A stretch of 64,000 nucleotides of DNA, from NCBI GenBank assembly GCA_016169945.1, contig JADLSH010000215.1, positions 706,375 to 770,374 on the forward strand, in the 5' to 3' direction. The DNA is from Trachythela sp. YZ-2020 (taxonomy: Eukaryota > Cnidaria > Anthozoa > Malacalcyonacea > Clavulariidae). The first letter of the stretch is position 1, and each line of letters opens with the position of its first letter. This document shows, one piece after another, positions 21,017 through 35,200 of the stretch. The notes beneath the pieces were generated by a model. It did not search any database. It was given only the letters and a program-made list of their open reading frames with translations, and was not told the DNA's origin. The translations under genes were made by a program, and so were the position numbers.

Positions 21017-22935
21017 CTATACAAGACGTAGAGAAATTGTCACAATAAAGGGCCGTTCAACAATTACGTCATCAATTTTTGGACTCTTTTTAGCCCCCCC
21101 CCCCCCCCCCCCACTGTCATCAGCCAACTACCGCCCCATATTGATTATGTAACTGTCATCTAACACCACCTCGCGACCGCCTCCCCCCTTTCCTAGAAGC
21201 AGAAATTAGGAATGATTCATTATATATGTGCGTACACGAATTATTATGCTGAAAACTTCAAGCCAATCACGTTTTAATTAAGCTTGAAACCTATACTTTT
21301 TAAAATATTAAGTGGTACTACAATTGTGATTACTAGAAAGAAGTATTGATTTCATAAGTTTGTTTTTATGCTGATATAAAGTAATTATCATGGAAATAGT
21401 GACTGCAATATCTGACTCGTAGTTGATGAATTTGTTCCCCTCTTCCCCAGAACGCAGGAAATGCCATTTCCGAGACTGCGGATTTCAAAAATTTCCGGGG
21501 GAGCATCCCCCTGACCCCCCTAGAGTCTCTCCAGCCCTTTAACCAATGTAATCGTCCGCCGCCACTGCTGCATTGTAAAAAGTCTTAACAAAATATTACA
21601 GTTTTAATGAATAGATATAGCAGAGGCAGACTAGCCTGTTTATATCACAGTCAATATTTTTAATTCATAATAATCGCGTTTCTGTGGACTTGTTTCAATA
21701 ATGATGGCACAAAGGGGGCTCTCATGCGTTAAAGCCGCGGTCGACACTCTGCTAAACTCCGCACCAACCCTCTGGCACCAACCCATCCCTGGTAAAACAA
21801 TACTATAAATTCCTAAGATTTTCAAAGGTGAAATTGGTGAAAAGGACTATTCTGGGTTGGACAGAAGAATAATGGTTGCCCTTAGCGCATTATAGGCTCG
21901 ACTATGCGAAACACAAATGAGAAGGAAACACTCGAAAGAACTGCTTAATTTTAAATGTATTATTGTCGATTCCAATTAACTTTTCACTGAAATGCTCCGA
22001 ACTTCGTTGAGAACTTTGCAAATTCGTTGCGAATTTCAAAAATTCACAATGAAATTCACAAGAAAGCTTGTAAACAAAGCCCCTGATCGACTACCGGAGA
22101 AAAAACAGTCAATCAATTGCTCAGTTTACAAAGCGGTTGGTTCAGAACATTTTGGTGAAAAGTTAGTTGAAGTCGAGAATATTAACAAGCAAGAGTACGA
22201 GAACAAGGCGAGAAAATATGGCCTACATTACAGTGTGTACTGACAGAACTCAAGTACTTCAAATGCAATAAGGACTAGTAATTTTTCTATAGTATAAATT
22301 GCTCTGCGTGTGTATGGACAACTGGAGTGGCCTGGTTGTGGAGATCTTACTTGAAAACGCAAGATCTTGGTTACCAGGATGACCTGGTTGCGGGATGATA
22401 GTTCAAAAGAGATGCCGCCACAAGTTATTTTTAAGAACAGTCTAAATGTCAATGTCAAAACTACAAAATCGTCCAGACAAGCAGGATGAAATTTTATCAT
22501 ATAAGCACAAGACAAATTCATCCCGCTTACCAGGGCAGCCGGCAGCCTGGCACCCATTAAACAGTCCCTAATTTATTACTGAACAAATCATTTTTAAACC
22601 ATGTTTTTTATTTATCAAAATTACAAGGTACAGTTTTTGGATCAATCTTTCTTAAGCCATTAGTCTAAAACATTAGAGCAGTGTATTTTAAACGAGAACC
22701 CTTGCAACAAGCCCATTTTGTCCAGGTGAAATAAATTTTAAAACAATAAGCCAATGCCTAAATACATCTTTGCAGAAGCTACTACATAGGAATTTTATGA
22801 AGTCCAATTTTATACATTTGTAAATCATAATAGCAAAAACTTTAATGACCAATGCAAGACCAGTACAAATTGTCAATGTCTCGGTGAAAATAATCAAATT
22901 CAGTAACAATACTATGTTCATAATGCTTCGAAATA
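21017..22935. other. Between the two profilin terminal exons
   Basis: No profilin-like first exon (the MSWDSYLDNL box) is visible on either strand. A poly-C run lies at about 21096-21113, followed by CACTGTCATCAGCC. There is no other supported gene. Confidence 0.4.
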
Positions 22936-24618
22936 TCACATTCCCAAGCCTTCTAAGTAATCTGCGATCACAGCAACTCCTTTATTTGTATTTCCTTGTT
23001 GACAGCCTTCACCAGTGTGGCCGATCACGATAGCAGTCTTGGTACATTGTATTGTAAGAGCGCCATGATCTTTCTTCTTTCCAAAGACTATTTTGTCATC
23101 TTCTACTCTCAAGAATTGGTACTTTACACCTTCTAAGTGAATGCCATTGGCCATGAATGTGGAGAAGTCCTTGCTCTTGAAGGCTCTGGCAATATTTGCA
23201 CCTTCACTTCCCTGGAGCTATACAAGATCATAAAGAAATTGTTGTCACACTTCTCACATTCAGTCTGGCAGCAACCAATACTCAAGGGGTTTCTATATAG
23301 CTAATTCGATTAAGGTTGTCCTTTCAAAACTGCAAAACCTTGATCTCTAAATGCAAAAAGCACAATGGACGTGCATATGTAATCGAGTAAGAATGGAGAC
23401 ATGGAAATTGTGTTTGCGACATGCTACGAACAAATAGAAACATTAAGGAAGACACATAAACACATCCATCTCATGGTATTTCTTGAATACCTCAACAGTA
23501 ACTTGTCAGCTGCTTTTTAGCTATTGTACATATTTCAATACTTTTTTGTCGAAAACACACTGAATTTTGAGTATATGGAAAATGATTTTATGCACTATGT
23601 TTTTTTACCTCACCCAGCAAAATAGGTGGCCATACACACGTTATTTTTTTGGACGGCCAGTTTTGACATCCTGGCTAAAAGCCTGATGAACGAACCCTTC
23701 TTGTAATTTTACCCAGTCCAAAACCACATGATTTTACTTGCCAGGGGGAAATGTTGGGCATTAGTTAAATCGTCTTCAAATTAACTGTCCTGACAAAGGG
23801 GCCTTGTTGGAAAATGGTGATAATTTAAGTGCAAGAGTCACAGGAAATGCCCCCAGCCCCTCCCCCTCCCAAAGAAAAAACAAAATTGGGGGCTCTCCGG
23901 GCATATTTCCTGGGTAATTTAGCCCCTTCATCAGAAATTTGGCAGCTCAAATAGATTATGGCCTCATTTTTGAACTGCCAAAATGGTCCCACTCAGCTAC
24001 GAAAGGAATAAGTGTCATATATATGCATTTGCCCAACCATGCTGTCCCATTTGACTTCAATCTCCACTACGTTAGTCACTATTAATGCAGAAAATGATAC
24101 TAGTATGTGCTAAGCAAATGAAATGAAACAATCCATACCATTTTCAAAAGTTACGGAACCTTGCCAGTGAGTAATTTAAAAAAATACAAAACAGAAATTA
24201 TTTTTTTCAACGCAAAAGCATTTTTTTCAACGTTTCGATCATCCTGACGATGACTACAAAATAGTCGAAACGTTGAATAAAAATGTTAAAAGTTTTCGGG
24301 GCGTCCATTGTTTTGTATTTTGTACAATTTTTGCCTGCCATTTCATTTTTGACTTGGCAGTTCAAAATTATTCTCGACTGCCATTTCTCAAATATGGCCT
24401 GTTTTGGCCATTGGTCAAAACTGCTTAACTATTTCGTTAGTTTCCTACTTTATAACTTTGAAGTGGCCAATACAAACCTTTAAAGAATACGCATGTCCTG
24501 CAGTTGTCCATGATGCTCCGCCATCTAAACCAATTATACATGCCTTATCTGCATGACATGTTCCACTTGTATCCTTAGTTTGGCCCACAAGGTTATCAAG
24601 ATAGCTGTCCCAACTCAT
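22936..24618 (-). CDS. PFN: Profilin
   Basis: Two coding exons: 24478-24618 (47 codons from ATG at 24618) and 22936-23217, joined in phase 0 by GTTTGT and AG splice sites, giving 140 residues. Profilins are small cytoplasmic actin-monomer-binding proteins that promote nucleotide exchange and deliver actin to formins and other proline-rich partners. The N-terminal W-x-x-Y helix (MSWDSYLDNL) and the C-terminal GHTGEGCQQGNTNKG..YLEGLGM match the family poly-proline and actin-binding regions. The length is slightly above the classic 126-139. An AG acceptor just before the ATG (near 24640) suggests a 5' UTR intron. The gene converges on the unnamed + strand gene and has a second terminal exon downstream at 20735-21016. 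Confidence 0.93.
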
Positions 24619-27600
24619 TTTTATTCTGTAGGATTCCTAAAAGGTAGAAAAAAATCTATTGATCTACCAGTTTATATCTGCCTTTTTAGAAGTTAACCCT
24701 TTAAGCCGCAATGCTCCCTAATGCGCCCACTTTGTCATTTTACTCCGTCTATTACGCCAGACGATTTTACTCGTCAAGGGGAAAGTGTTCGGCATCAATG
24801 GGATAATGTTGCTTTTTCGTTGGAATGTCCATCAATATAATTGATTTGTATGCAGATTTCCTGGTTCTTTAGGAGCCCTTTCTCTTCCATTTGTTTGTGG
24901 AAGAAACAAGGTCGGCATTCAGCAAGGTCGGCATTCAGCAATGCCGACATGTAATGCCGACCCCAATCCAGTTCTTCCCAGCAGAATAATTTTTGTCATC
25001 GTTCGTTTCGTGTTTCCGTGCAGGGTGTTTGTGCAACACCAGACGGCTGCATGACTTTGTCAGCATATATACGGTCGTAGGAAACATGATATTTGGAATG
25101 TGTGCTTACTAGTGCTTGCAGCTGATCTGAAATTGTATTCTGGAGGTAGAAACTGAAAGTGGCCTCAAAAAATGCAGAGAGTTTCCGACCTGGGTCAGAT
25201 TTAGGTCAGCATTTTTTTGCCGACCTCAATTTTGATGCTTTATCCCCTCCCCCAAGTAGGCCTGTACACTTTCTCATATGAAATGAATGCAATTTTTACA
25301 AGAAAGAGGCTAGAAGGCTGTGTTACCATGGCCAAAAACAGAAAAACACAGCAAACACGACTTGATTATTTATATAAAGCCATGTCAGCTTATAAAATAG
25401 AGTGTTGCTACTTTGCAACAGACAGAATTTGCTACTATTTATGTCATAAGAAAGTTTGTAAAACCTAGTTGTGGGAATTGTTAAAGTGATCTGCAATGTT
25501 TATGAAAACAGGTGATATGTAATGACGACCGTATTTACGTCAAAATAGCCTTTAAATGCCAAGAGTCCCTAAAATTGACCATAATGCGAGCATAACTGGA
25601 ACCGTGCTTTTGGCTATTGTGGGAAATTGGAAGGAACATGGCCCGGAAATTTAGAAACAAGAGAAAAACGTCTGCCAGATTTCTGATATTTTGAAAGATC
25701 CATCAAGACTAAGGACAGCTTTCTTAATCTGATCCAACTGGCACGACACAATTGTCCATCTGAAAGTTCTAGCTACCCTCTGAATCTGATCGGATCAATT
25801 TGGATCAGATTTGCACACCTCTATTCCAGAAAAGATCCAGGAAATTTGTGATGTCCGGGGAGGGTAAAATCAACATCTGAGTATGTTAACTTCCCATTTC
25901 CTTCATGGGTGAGATGCTTGTTCTTTGTGAAAGGACCCATTCGACAAGAAGCAATCAGGATAATATTAACAGGCCGAAACATATGTTATACCATTTTTAG
26001 GCATGTTATATACCTTTCCAAACATACAAGTTACATAGTCATAATTACCCTCAATTAAGTTAATATTTTTAATAAAATATTTTTAAACTCAATTATTGAA
26101 TAATTTTGTACTTCTAGCTACTTGATACCCATATGTACACGCTTTAAAAGTGATTGTTTGCAATATAAACTGTACCAATATTTTGCAACTTTTATATCAA
26201 TATTAATACCACACCACTTCCTTGAGTTTCCCTGTTGTTTCAAATAGATGGGTGCTTTGTCTAATTAATAGACTTTTAACATAGTTTCAGCAATGTACAA
26301 GACTTATTAGCACCCCAAAACAAGACATATCAACTTACAAAACTGCAACAGAAATAAACAGGCGTAGGGCAAAGTTGGCAAATGAGTCTGTTTGGTAGTT
26401 TAGGCAAGCGCATGAAGCATTAAATTAACTCTGCACACAGATTTGTCAGGCTATTGTTGCGAAATTATGCTAAAGCTATAAAGTATTTGATAGAAAAACG
26501 TGGCGATAAGTATTTTGCTTTTAGCACGGCCGAATTAAAAAGTATTTTGCTTTTAGCACGGCCGAATTAGCAGTGAAAACTTTAAGCAACAGGAAAAAGG
26601 TGGGACCGGGTTTTCTTCGTTTATTCAACAACCTGTTGGTGAAGCATTGCGACAAAACGACGACCTACCGAAAAATACTGCCAGGCATAAAAACTACATA
26701 ATAACAACTACTAAAATTTCTCAATTTCGCACCTCGTAAAATTTGGGTTAATTCTAGCTCAAAAGTCGTAAATCGTTTGCCGTATTTCGAAATACTTCGC
26801 TTGAAACGAAGACAGGAAGCGATTATAAATGCAAGCAAACTGATATTTCGTCTCGGATTCGAGTGAATTCAAGCATACAGCTGGCAGGACACGAGACGAA
26901 AATATGTACTTTGGTGCTTCTGAATTACCACTTTTTAAAACTTCCAAAACGATTCAATTGTCGAGTTGTTAAACAATTTCTGCCTGTCAAAAAGAAAGGC
27001 AAATTTAAACTGCTAATACAAAGCGAAATAGCTAACTGCTGGAAAGCATAAAACGACGACCCAGGAAGCAGAAATATCGCCGAATATAAAATTCCTACAC
27101 AGACATTGCTATAAATACCAGCCACCCATCGAATCAATTCCGAGTTTAATAGCAGCATGCTCAGTTATAGCACTTTTATTGTAATATAATTGATCAAAAA
27201 GCTAGTAACTACGCTTTAAATCACTGTGTCTCGTTGTAGTAGGAAGAATTCTGTCATTTTTGGGTCAGACAAGAAGTTCTTGTACCGGTGACGAATGCAC
27301 TCATGTTACAAAATGCTTACCGAAATGTGGTTAAAATACACTCGCAAAAGGCGAATAAAACGCTACATACCTTTGTGAAGATTATTGTAAATCCGAGAAG
27401 GATAGATGTGCTACGTTGGCAGTTCACACAGCAAGGACAATGCGAATTGCAGTCGAAAACCAGAGTGGTCGGTTGGTTATGATGCCAAGCTCGCCAGGAA
27501 AAGGAAACGCGTTCAGACTTCAGATTCCCAACCAACGCCTTGTCTTGTCATGCTTTTTATGGGCACGACAAAAATACCCAGGGTGGGGTACCTTGAATAC

Positions 27601-28349
27601 AAATAAAACCCCAGTCCTAAAAAAAAGAAACAACGCTCTACAGACAACAACTCGTAAAATATAAAGAAAATCTTTCCTACAAATCTCTAGCCGAAAACTG
27701 AAAGGAAAAACTGTGAAATAATTCTGAAAATTTGAAGATACATAGTTTGCACTCTTACCCCTCCCCGGTAAGTTATCCGAAAAATTCATGCGATGGTCAC
27801 GTGATGGCATAGTTAACGCATGCGTGGGCAAAACGGAATTTCGTAACCATTTCCGCCTACGTATATCTATACGGAAAACAATTAGACAAATTTTGCAAAT
27901 TTCAATTTCGTTATAAAGCTATAAAATTGAAATATAAACAGGGAAAACTGGAATATTGAATTTGTTGTTTTCCTGAGCGCGTTGCAATAATGTTTCGTGG
28001 AAATTTAAATCAAATTAATCGTGTTGCATGCGTCTATTGTTTGGTCAATAAATAGAGTGAGTTCCGTCGTTGCGCGCCGACCTTCAATTTGTTTGAACAG
28101 TTGACAAACAAATTTTACAGTAACTATTTTGTAACATTTTAGCACCCACACCAAAAAGAAAGGGAGGGAGAAGAAATATTAGGACTAAATCAGTTATCGA
28201 CATTCAATTTCACACTTTGTTCTATAATTCTTTCTTATTCTTTCTAAATATTTAATAATATAAATATTTAGTAACTAATTAAATAACTAATAAATAATAG
28301 TTAATAGTCATAATATAAACCAGCCTTAGGTCAAGTTGGGTAATTTTGG

Positions 28350-28576
28350 GGTTAAGTTGACCAAACTGACACTACGTCATTTTTTCAACTTTGAAGTAAA
28401 GTTAAAAACTTTGTAACTGACCCTAACCCTAAAACCTACCCTAACCCCTCACCCAAAACCTTAACCCTAACCCTAACCGAACTCTAACCAAATTGATGAA
28501 GAAAAACCAAGAAAAACGAATATGAAAATTTTTAAAAATCGGGAAAATTGAGTCAGTTTGATAGATGGAAACAAGT
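28350..28576 (-). mobile_element. MITE with TTAGGG core, inverted copy
   Basis: It has the same family as 49469-49697 but in the opposite orientation, with CCAAACTGAC..TACGTCATT at one end, CCCTAACCCTAA-type sequence in the middle, and TTTGATAGATGGAAACAAGT at the other. The left terminus is degraded. Confidence 0.7.
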
Positions 28577-28630
28577 GAAAACCGGTTTATACAGTTAGGA
28601 GTAGGTTACGATTAATATTACGATTATTTT

Positions 28631-28884
28631 ACTGTCGTTCCAATTGAAGTGTTCCTCAAATATTGATTTGATACATTACATATCAATACATTTGCTCAAA
28701 AATTGCTCAACTTCCTGTTTACTAGCATACTTGTTCCCAATTGGTCAATCAGTCACTGAAATGAGACGCCATTGGTCGATTCACACACACACAGGAGTTG
28801 ATCAATTTTTCAACGAATGAATTGATAAACTCTAGGTAATGAATTGATGCAATATTTTAGGAACACTTCAATTGGAACGACAGT
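28631..28884. mobile_element. Palindrome-ended MITE
   Basis: ACTGTCGTTCCAATTGAAGT at the left is perfectly inverted at the right (ACTTCAATTGGAACGACAGT). The TIR is about 25 bp and the body about 254 bp. It lies just upstream of the MKK start codon. Confidence 0.75.
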
Positions 28885-29289
28885 AAAAGCTTCAACAAGA
28901 ACTACGAGTCTACGACATTTGGAGCAAAGGCCCTTGAGCCAGCAATGCCTACCAGCAGCGGTTACTACCATTACAGTTCCACAAATTTAACTTTTTGGCT
29001 TCGTTGGCCAGAAATCATGAACGAGGTTTTTAGATGAAATTTATGTTAAATATCGTTTCTCTTCTTCCGTGGAAAGACACGGGGAATATTTTATAACCGC
29101 AGGTGTCTTTGTAGCCGTTTATTTCGTGGTTTTAAGCCTTTTAAAACCGGGGAAAATCCGTGCAAATTACCGACTCAGCGTGGCAGGGACTTTCCCTGGG
29201 AATTTTGCAAGTTTATTGCTGTAGTTTGCCGAATTTTGCTGACTGTATGTACTTAGATATCTCTACGTTGAAGAAGAAAGATTTGAAGT

Positions 29290-32200
29290 ATGTCTGGGGG
29301 AAGGAGACACCCTGGCGATGGCAGTAAGTTCAGTTAATATTATGAAGAAATTTTGTTCATATATGACAGTGAAATATGAGAATAATTATTAGTAACCTGT
29401 TTTGATAATATTGACACCAAACCACAACTATTTATACTGCTTTTGATTTATTTCATTGTTGGATGATGAATATCTGTTGGTGGTAATTAAATATGTTTAG
29501 GTTGTGTGAAAAGTATAATTGGTTACTAATTATATATAATTTGACTCCCTAATTCACATAGGACTATAGGAGTGCTGGAGTGGATAGATTCAAAACCGTA
29601 TTTAAGGCCATTTTTAATACAGGATGCAATTTTTTCTGTAACTTGTGAGAGAAATTGTGAGCATGAATCTTTTACTTTGCCGATATGTTTATTGCTAAAC
29701 ATACCCAGAAGGCAACAAAGAAATTAATAAGGATGATAATATTGGTGGAGTGAAACGTGGCCGACCAAGTTCACCGTTTTTCTGTGCGTACATTTCTACA
29801 TAACATGGCTCTGTGCAGAAATTGCGTTGCAAGTGTTACATGGCTTTTAGACAATTTCATGTTTCAAGTTCACATGGGACACATTGACATCAGACACATT
29901 TGAGCACAGCTAACCACACAAATTCCTGTATGAGTTTATATGGAACCAGACAAATTTGAGCATAGCAAAGTAGAAAACCACACAAATATCAGTGTGAACA
30001 AATCGAAGAGGACAAATTCTTTAGTACAATGTATTTGCTGTCCAATAGTAACAAAATTTGGAAGGAAACGGCCTGCCATTTTGTTTTTTCCAAGCAGTGT
30101 TTCTACTTTTACAAATTGAAATTTCCTTTCATTTTGCAAGTGAATTTTTCTTCACTACCCTGGGATTAGGGTCTGTACGTACCGATATGAACAGGCTTTG
30201 TGATTGGTTGGTTATGACAATAAAAGGCAATAAACTATAGAAATCGTCTTTCAAAAGAACGAGTCATAAACACTGATCACTTTTGTTTCAGAAGACCAAT
30301 CACAAAACGTCTTCATACTAGGTAGGTACTTACCGTGGGATTATGATCTTGGTTTGCTGGGAATGCATGACAACACCATTTTTCCCCACACCCATCCTGA
30401 TCTAGACATGCGATTTATTGACAAGGTGTACCTTGTGTATTATTTACATTGGGAGTTAAGGTCCCCTAAAGTGTTTTCAGCAGACAGAATTTCAAGAATA
30501 GGCGTCTGTGCTCAAAATTTCCGCATGGAAGACGAATATAGATTTTGCAAATAAACAAAGAGATAGGTGGCTGTGAAAGGCCTAATAGGCGGTAACTGCC
30601 TTCTATTGAAAACACTGCCCCTACCACATTAACAGACAGACCACGCATCAATGATTGATGTTTGTTGTGTTTTAGGGAAAAAGCCTAAAGCACCACGACC
30701 GAAGTTTGACTTTTCGCAAAACCATCCAGCCAAGTCTACGTCACCAATGTAAGTATTTTACAGAAGCATGTGTCGATTTAGTCCCTATCGAGCGAGATGC
30801 CGAGAAAAATCTTGTCTATTTAGTAGTTCAAGAATCATGGATGTCTGCTTCTCCTTAAAAGTTGTGGCAGCGCGCTTATAGAATAGATGGCAACGTTTCC
30901 TTGTTTGTTTATACGCAACGATTGTACAAATAATTTTGTCTGTCTACGCTTGCCTGGTACTATCAGATAACAATTGCCTGTCCTAAGGCTTCGTTATGAA
31001 ATTTTTAATGTCTAGTATTTCTACTGAAAGGATGTGTGAAAAGGCGAATATGGCTGAAAATCACTCAAAATCACGTTTGGGAATTTTCCTTTCTTTTTAA
31101 CAAAGCCCTGAAACCGGTATGCCAATAATATTATTGGTGTAATTGTCGGATATACTGACACAGGAAATTTGTCATACCAAACATCTGTTTTTGCAGGCGT
31201 CGTTAAAATATGCGAGTGTTGCTCGCAGGCACTTTTTGAATTTGTACAGACAAATTTATAAATCCTGACACGACGCACTAAAATACGATGCATTTTTGCA
31301 TGCAAATGAGAATATTATAATATTAATAGCTCTTTTTAGTGCATTCTCATTAATTTCATTTTCACCAAAGTGGTGTTTTTATTATATCTTGTGAAATACT
31401 GAGAGTTATAAGACAAGCTATATCTCGCTAGAATCTTTGAACAACGAGGCATATTTTGGTGTATAGTTTGTTGTTTTAGCATGTCTATAAATATGCATAT
31501 GTAAACGCTTAAATAAATACATGGCATAACTTTGTGTGGAAAATTGTATTGCATGTTGTACTAGAGCCCAGTGACGGACACTTTCTGAAATATTGGGGGT
31601 TGCAAACTTAAGTTGGCAACATATAACCCATTAAAACATTTTTGCTTAAATTTCATGCAAATTTAGATCTATATATCGTTGTTTTTGGGTGTTTTTTTTA
31701 CATCTACTACACTATAATTGTAGTTTATTTTGTAAATAGCTTAAGCATATGCTACGTATTTAGTTATTCTACTTGTATGTATAGCACTATAAGTATCCGT
31801 TCTGTCCTTAAGTCTTAACACTGCTTTTATTGGTTTTATGAATTTTGTTATTTTTACTTAGATAAAACTAGGAGCCTTAAATAAAAGCCGGTATAGGTTT
31901 CCAAAGGTCTCTAGCCCTCTGTGTATATATGAAAGAAAAAAAATATTGTAAATAATTAATATGTAATTTGGGCGAAATTAATCTTAAAAAAATCATTAAT
32001 GCAGCTTTGTTACACAGTTAGTCAGCTATCATCCAAAGGCTTTGAGAAATTATTGGGAGGGGCAGCCACCCCCTTGGCCCACCCTAGTGTCTGCCACTGC
32101 TAGAGACAAGATCACCAAACCCTTGATATCCAAAACTTGGTATGGTACAATTTACTATTTCCCTACATGCTAGATATTGTGAATCAATGTTTTATTTTTT

Positions 32201-35200
32201 CCTCCAAGAACTCCTAGAAATCTGACAGACACAACAACTTTGACTATAAATGGAAAGGTACAGTTAGTGTTATCTCATAGAAAGGGTCAGGGTTGTAACT
32301 AGTGGGGAATGTTGGTGAGATATTTGGGGGCCCGGGGCAAAAAAATAACATTGAGAAGCTATTTTCCATCCTGAAAGATTTTTGGAGTCATGCGCTTGTT
32401 TAGAAAACTGATTTCTGTACCCTTGAACTTCTGGATTATGTCCTGTAGTCTTTAACGTTTTAAGTAATCAATCTGCATTCAGCACTAAAATATTTGAAAT
32501 TTGGAAATCTATGGTCTCAGGAATGCCAAATTCCTGCATTCTGAGAGACTATTTACTGAGTAATATATCTCCATATTTTACTTCATTTCCATTTGGGGCC
32601 CCCTTTAGTTGGGTGCCCAGGGAAAATTGTGCCCTTTGCCCCGCCCCCCCCCTGGTCGGCCCTGGTCAAGACGCAACTTCAGAAATGTCTACAATTGTAG
32701 GACTGCATTCTCTGACAACTACATTCTCTCAATTCTATTTATTTGCCACCAAATACAAAGCTACTCGTATGATGAAAATAATTAACATAATTATTTTCTC
32801 ACTCTGATAACTGCAGGTTAACCACCACCTGTTGTGTGATAGTGCTTGGTGAAACCTTAGTACCTAAATACAGTTATTAGCTGATTGTCAATAAGCCAGT
32901 TCGAAGTTTCGACTGCGCATTTGAATCATAACATGTAGCTAAGACTGGAAGAATTAAGATATGCATATCAAAGTATTCAACTGTTCAATCATTCATTTGT
33001 ATATGCAAAAGTTGCTCGAAGAACAATTAGTTTCCTCAAAAGGTTGAATCACTTTCGACTACAAAATATATTCCCTTAAGGTGGCTCTCTACAATTTTTG
33101 AAATATTGTAAATTTATGATTTAGATTGAATTTTCTCGAAGAACTGTTATTTGCCACATATAATGAGCAGCATTCTAAGAGTCGGAAATTGTTCACAAAA
33201 ATGACGTCATTACCGTTGCTATGATAACAATGACGTTTCAATATGGCCGACATTTTAGCTTTTAACGCACTTTATTCGAAAAAAACGCCTGGTTACCCCA
33301 TATTTTTTTTTCATAAAACATTTTCGTCTAGTACAGTAGATTATCTGAACAAGTTTAAAAGAATTCTGTAGAGCCAAATTTAAAAAAAATTAATAAACAT
33401 GATTTTTCGTTATAAATATTTTTTGGCTCTACAGAATTTTTTAAACTAGTTCAGATAATCTATTTTTCTACAGGAAAACGTTTCATGAAATAAAAAATGG
33501 GAGTAACCAGGCGTTTTTTAGAGTAAAGTGCGTTAAAAACCAAAATGTCGGCCATATTGGAACGTCATTGTTACCATAGCAACGGTAATGACGTCATTTT
33601 TGTGAACAATTTTCAGCTCTTAGAATGTTGCTCAATATAAGTCAAACAATTTTTGTTTTGTAACAAGTAAAAATTATTCAAAAAGTTTGATCTACATCGT
33701 AAATTTTCCCCATTTCAAAAACATTGTAGGGAGCCACCTTATGTGCATGTATGAGCCACCTTATGTGTTTATTTTGCATTACACAGAGACAAAATATGGT
33801 AGTACGAAAGTTATTTAATGACAGTTCTATTGTGGCTATATGTGAAACACAAATGAATGACTAAACGGTTGACTACTTTGATATGCATATTCTAATTCTT
33901 CCAGTCTTAGCTACATGTTATGATTCAACTGTAATTTTATCCCTACGCAGAACGCGTCATTTGGTTGCGCAGTGGAAACTCCGAAATGGCTTATTTCTGC
34001 TTAATTTTTAAGGAATTTGACTGCAAAGCAGAAGATTTGAAAGACTTGGGCGAGTTAGGTCATGGTGCGTATGGAGTCGTGCAGAAGATGAAGTTGGAAT
34101 CCACTGAAACCTTGATGGCTGTCAAGGTGAAAAACTGTCATCTCTGTTTTCTACTTATTTATTTAATGTCGATTACGCAGGGTGTGATTTAAGATTTTTT
34201 TTCATCGTTTAGCGTGCTCAATACAGGGTGTCTCAAAAAAACCGCAACCCTTTGAAATCAGATATTTTTAGAATTTGCATGATTCAGCACTAATTGATCC
34301 CAAGGGTGCGTAAACACAATATATACAGGGTGTATAAAAAAAACGCAACCTCGGAATTTCCCAAGAAATCCACTTTGTTCTTAAGCACAAAAGATTTTAG
34401 GACCCTGGGGAATTTAAAATAGTAATACGACCTATTAGTAATTCGACAGTTATGCTCCTGGAATACGATTAGAAGCTATTTTAAATTCCCAGGGGCCTAA
34501 AATCTTTTGTTCTTAAGAACAAAGTGGATTTCTGGGAAATTCCGAGGTTGTGTTTTTTTTGCTACACCCTGTATAGCTACAGTATAACGTGGACAATTAG
34601 AACGTATTTTCAAATCCCAGGAGCATAATAAGTTGCACAGGCATTGAAATGCTAATTAGCAGTGGCTGTTATGAAAATTATAGGTTGCAGTTTTTTTTGA
34701 GACACCCTGTAGAGTTATTGAGCACGCGGGAAGTTGGGAAAGCACGCAAAAGCGTATAAGAGCTGGTCGAGGCGCTGCCGTGACGAACTCTAGTAGGGCC
34801 ACTCATTTGAAATTTTGTGTGGCCGCTCAATACGCATTGGCAGCCAGTCAATTGCTTTTTCTGGCCAATAAGCAAGCTGGACTAACTTTCCTGGCCAGTA
34901 AACTGCATATTTTTGCATAAAAAGCCGGCTACATGTTGCATCGCCGAGTGGCCGTACTGGTCGTCTCTATACTGTGGCTTGAGTGCTCTCCCAACTTCCA
35001 AAGTGTTATGATATATAAACAACACAAAAATAGCGTGAAAAAAAATTAAATTTCTGTTCTTAAATTCCGCGCTTTTTAGCATGCTCAATCGAGTATTGAG
35101 CACGCTTTTCAGCCAATCAAAAACGTTATTATAATGCTCAATTCAACATATAGCTCGGCTCACACGTACTTGACAGGTATTAAAAGGTCTAGAACCCAGA

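Larger units (their letters stand above)
24640..29289. other. Intergenic region, no supported gene
   Basis: Contents seen: a dispersed CGCCAGACGATTTTACTC repeat (24693-24810), GGTCGGCATTCAGCAA direct repeats (24910-24950), a roughly 31 bp tandem duplication ending GCACGGCCGAATTA (26507-26569), and MITEs from 28.35 kb on. Several short ORFs occur but lack splice context or recognisable domains. Confidence 0.45.
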
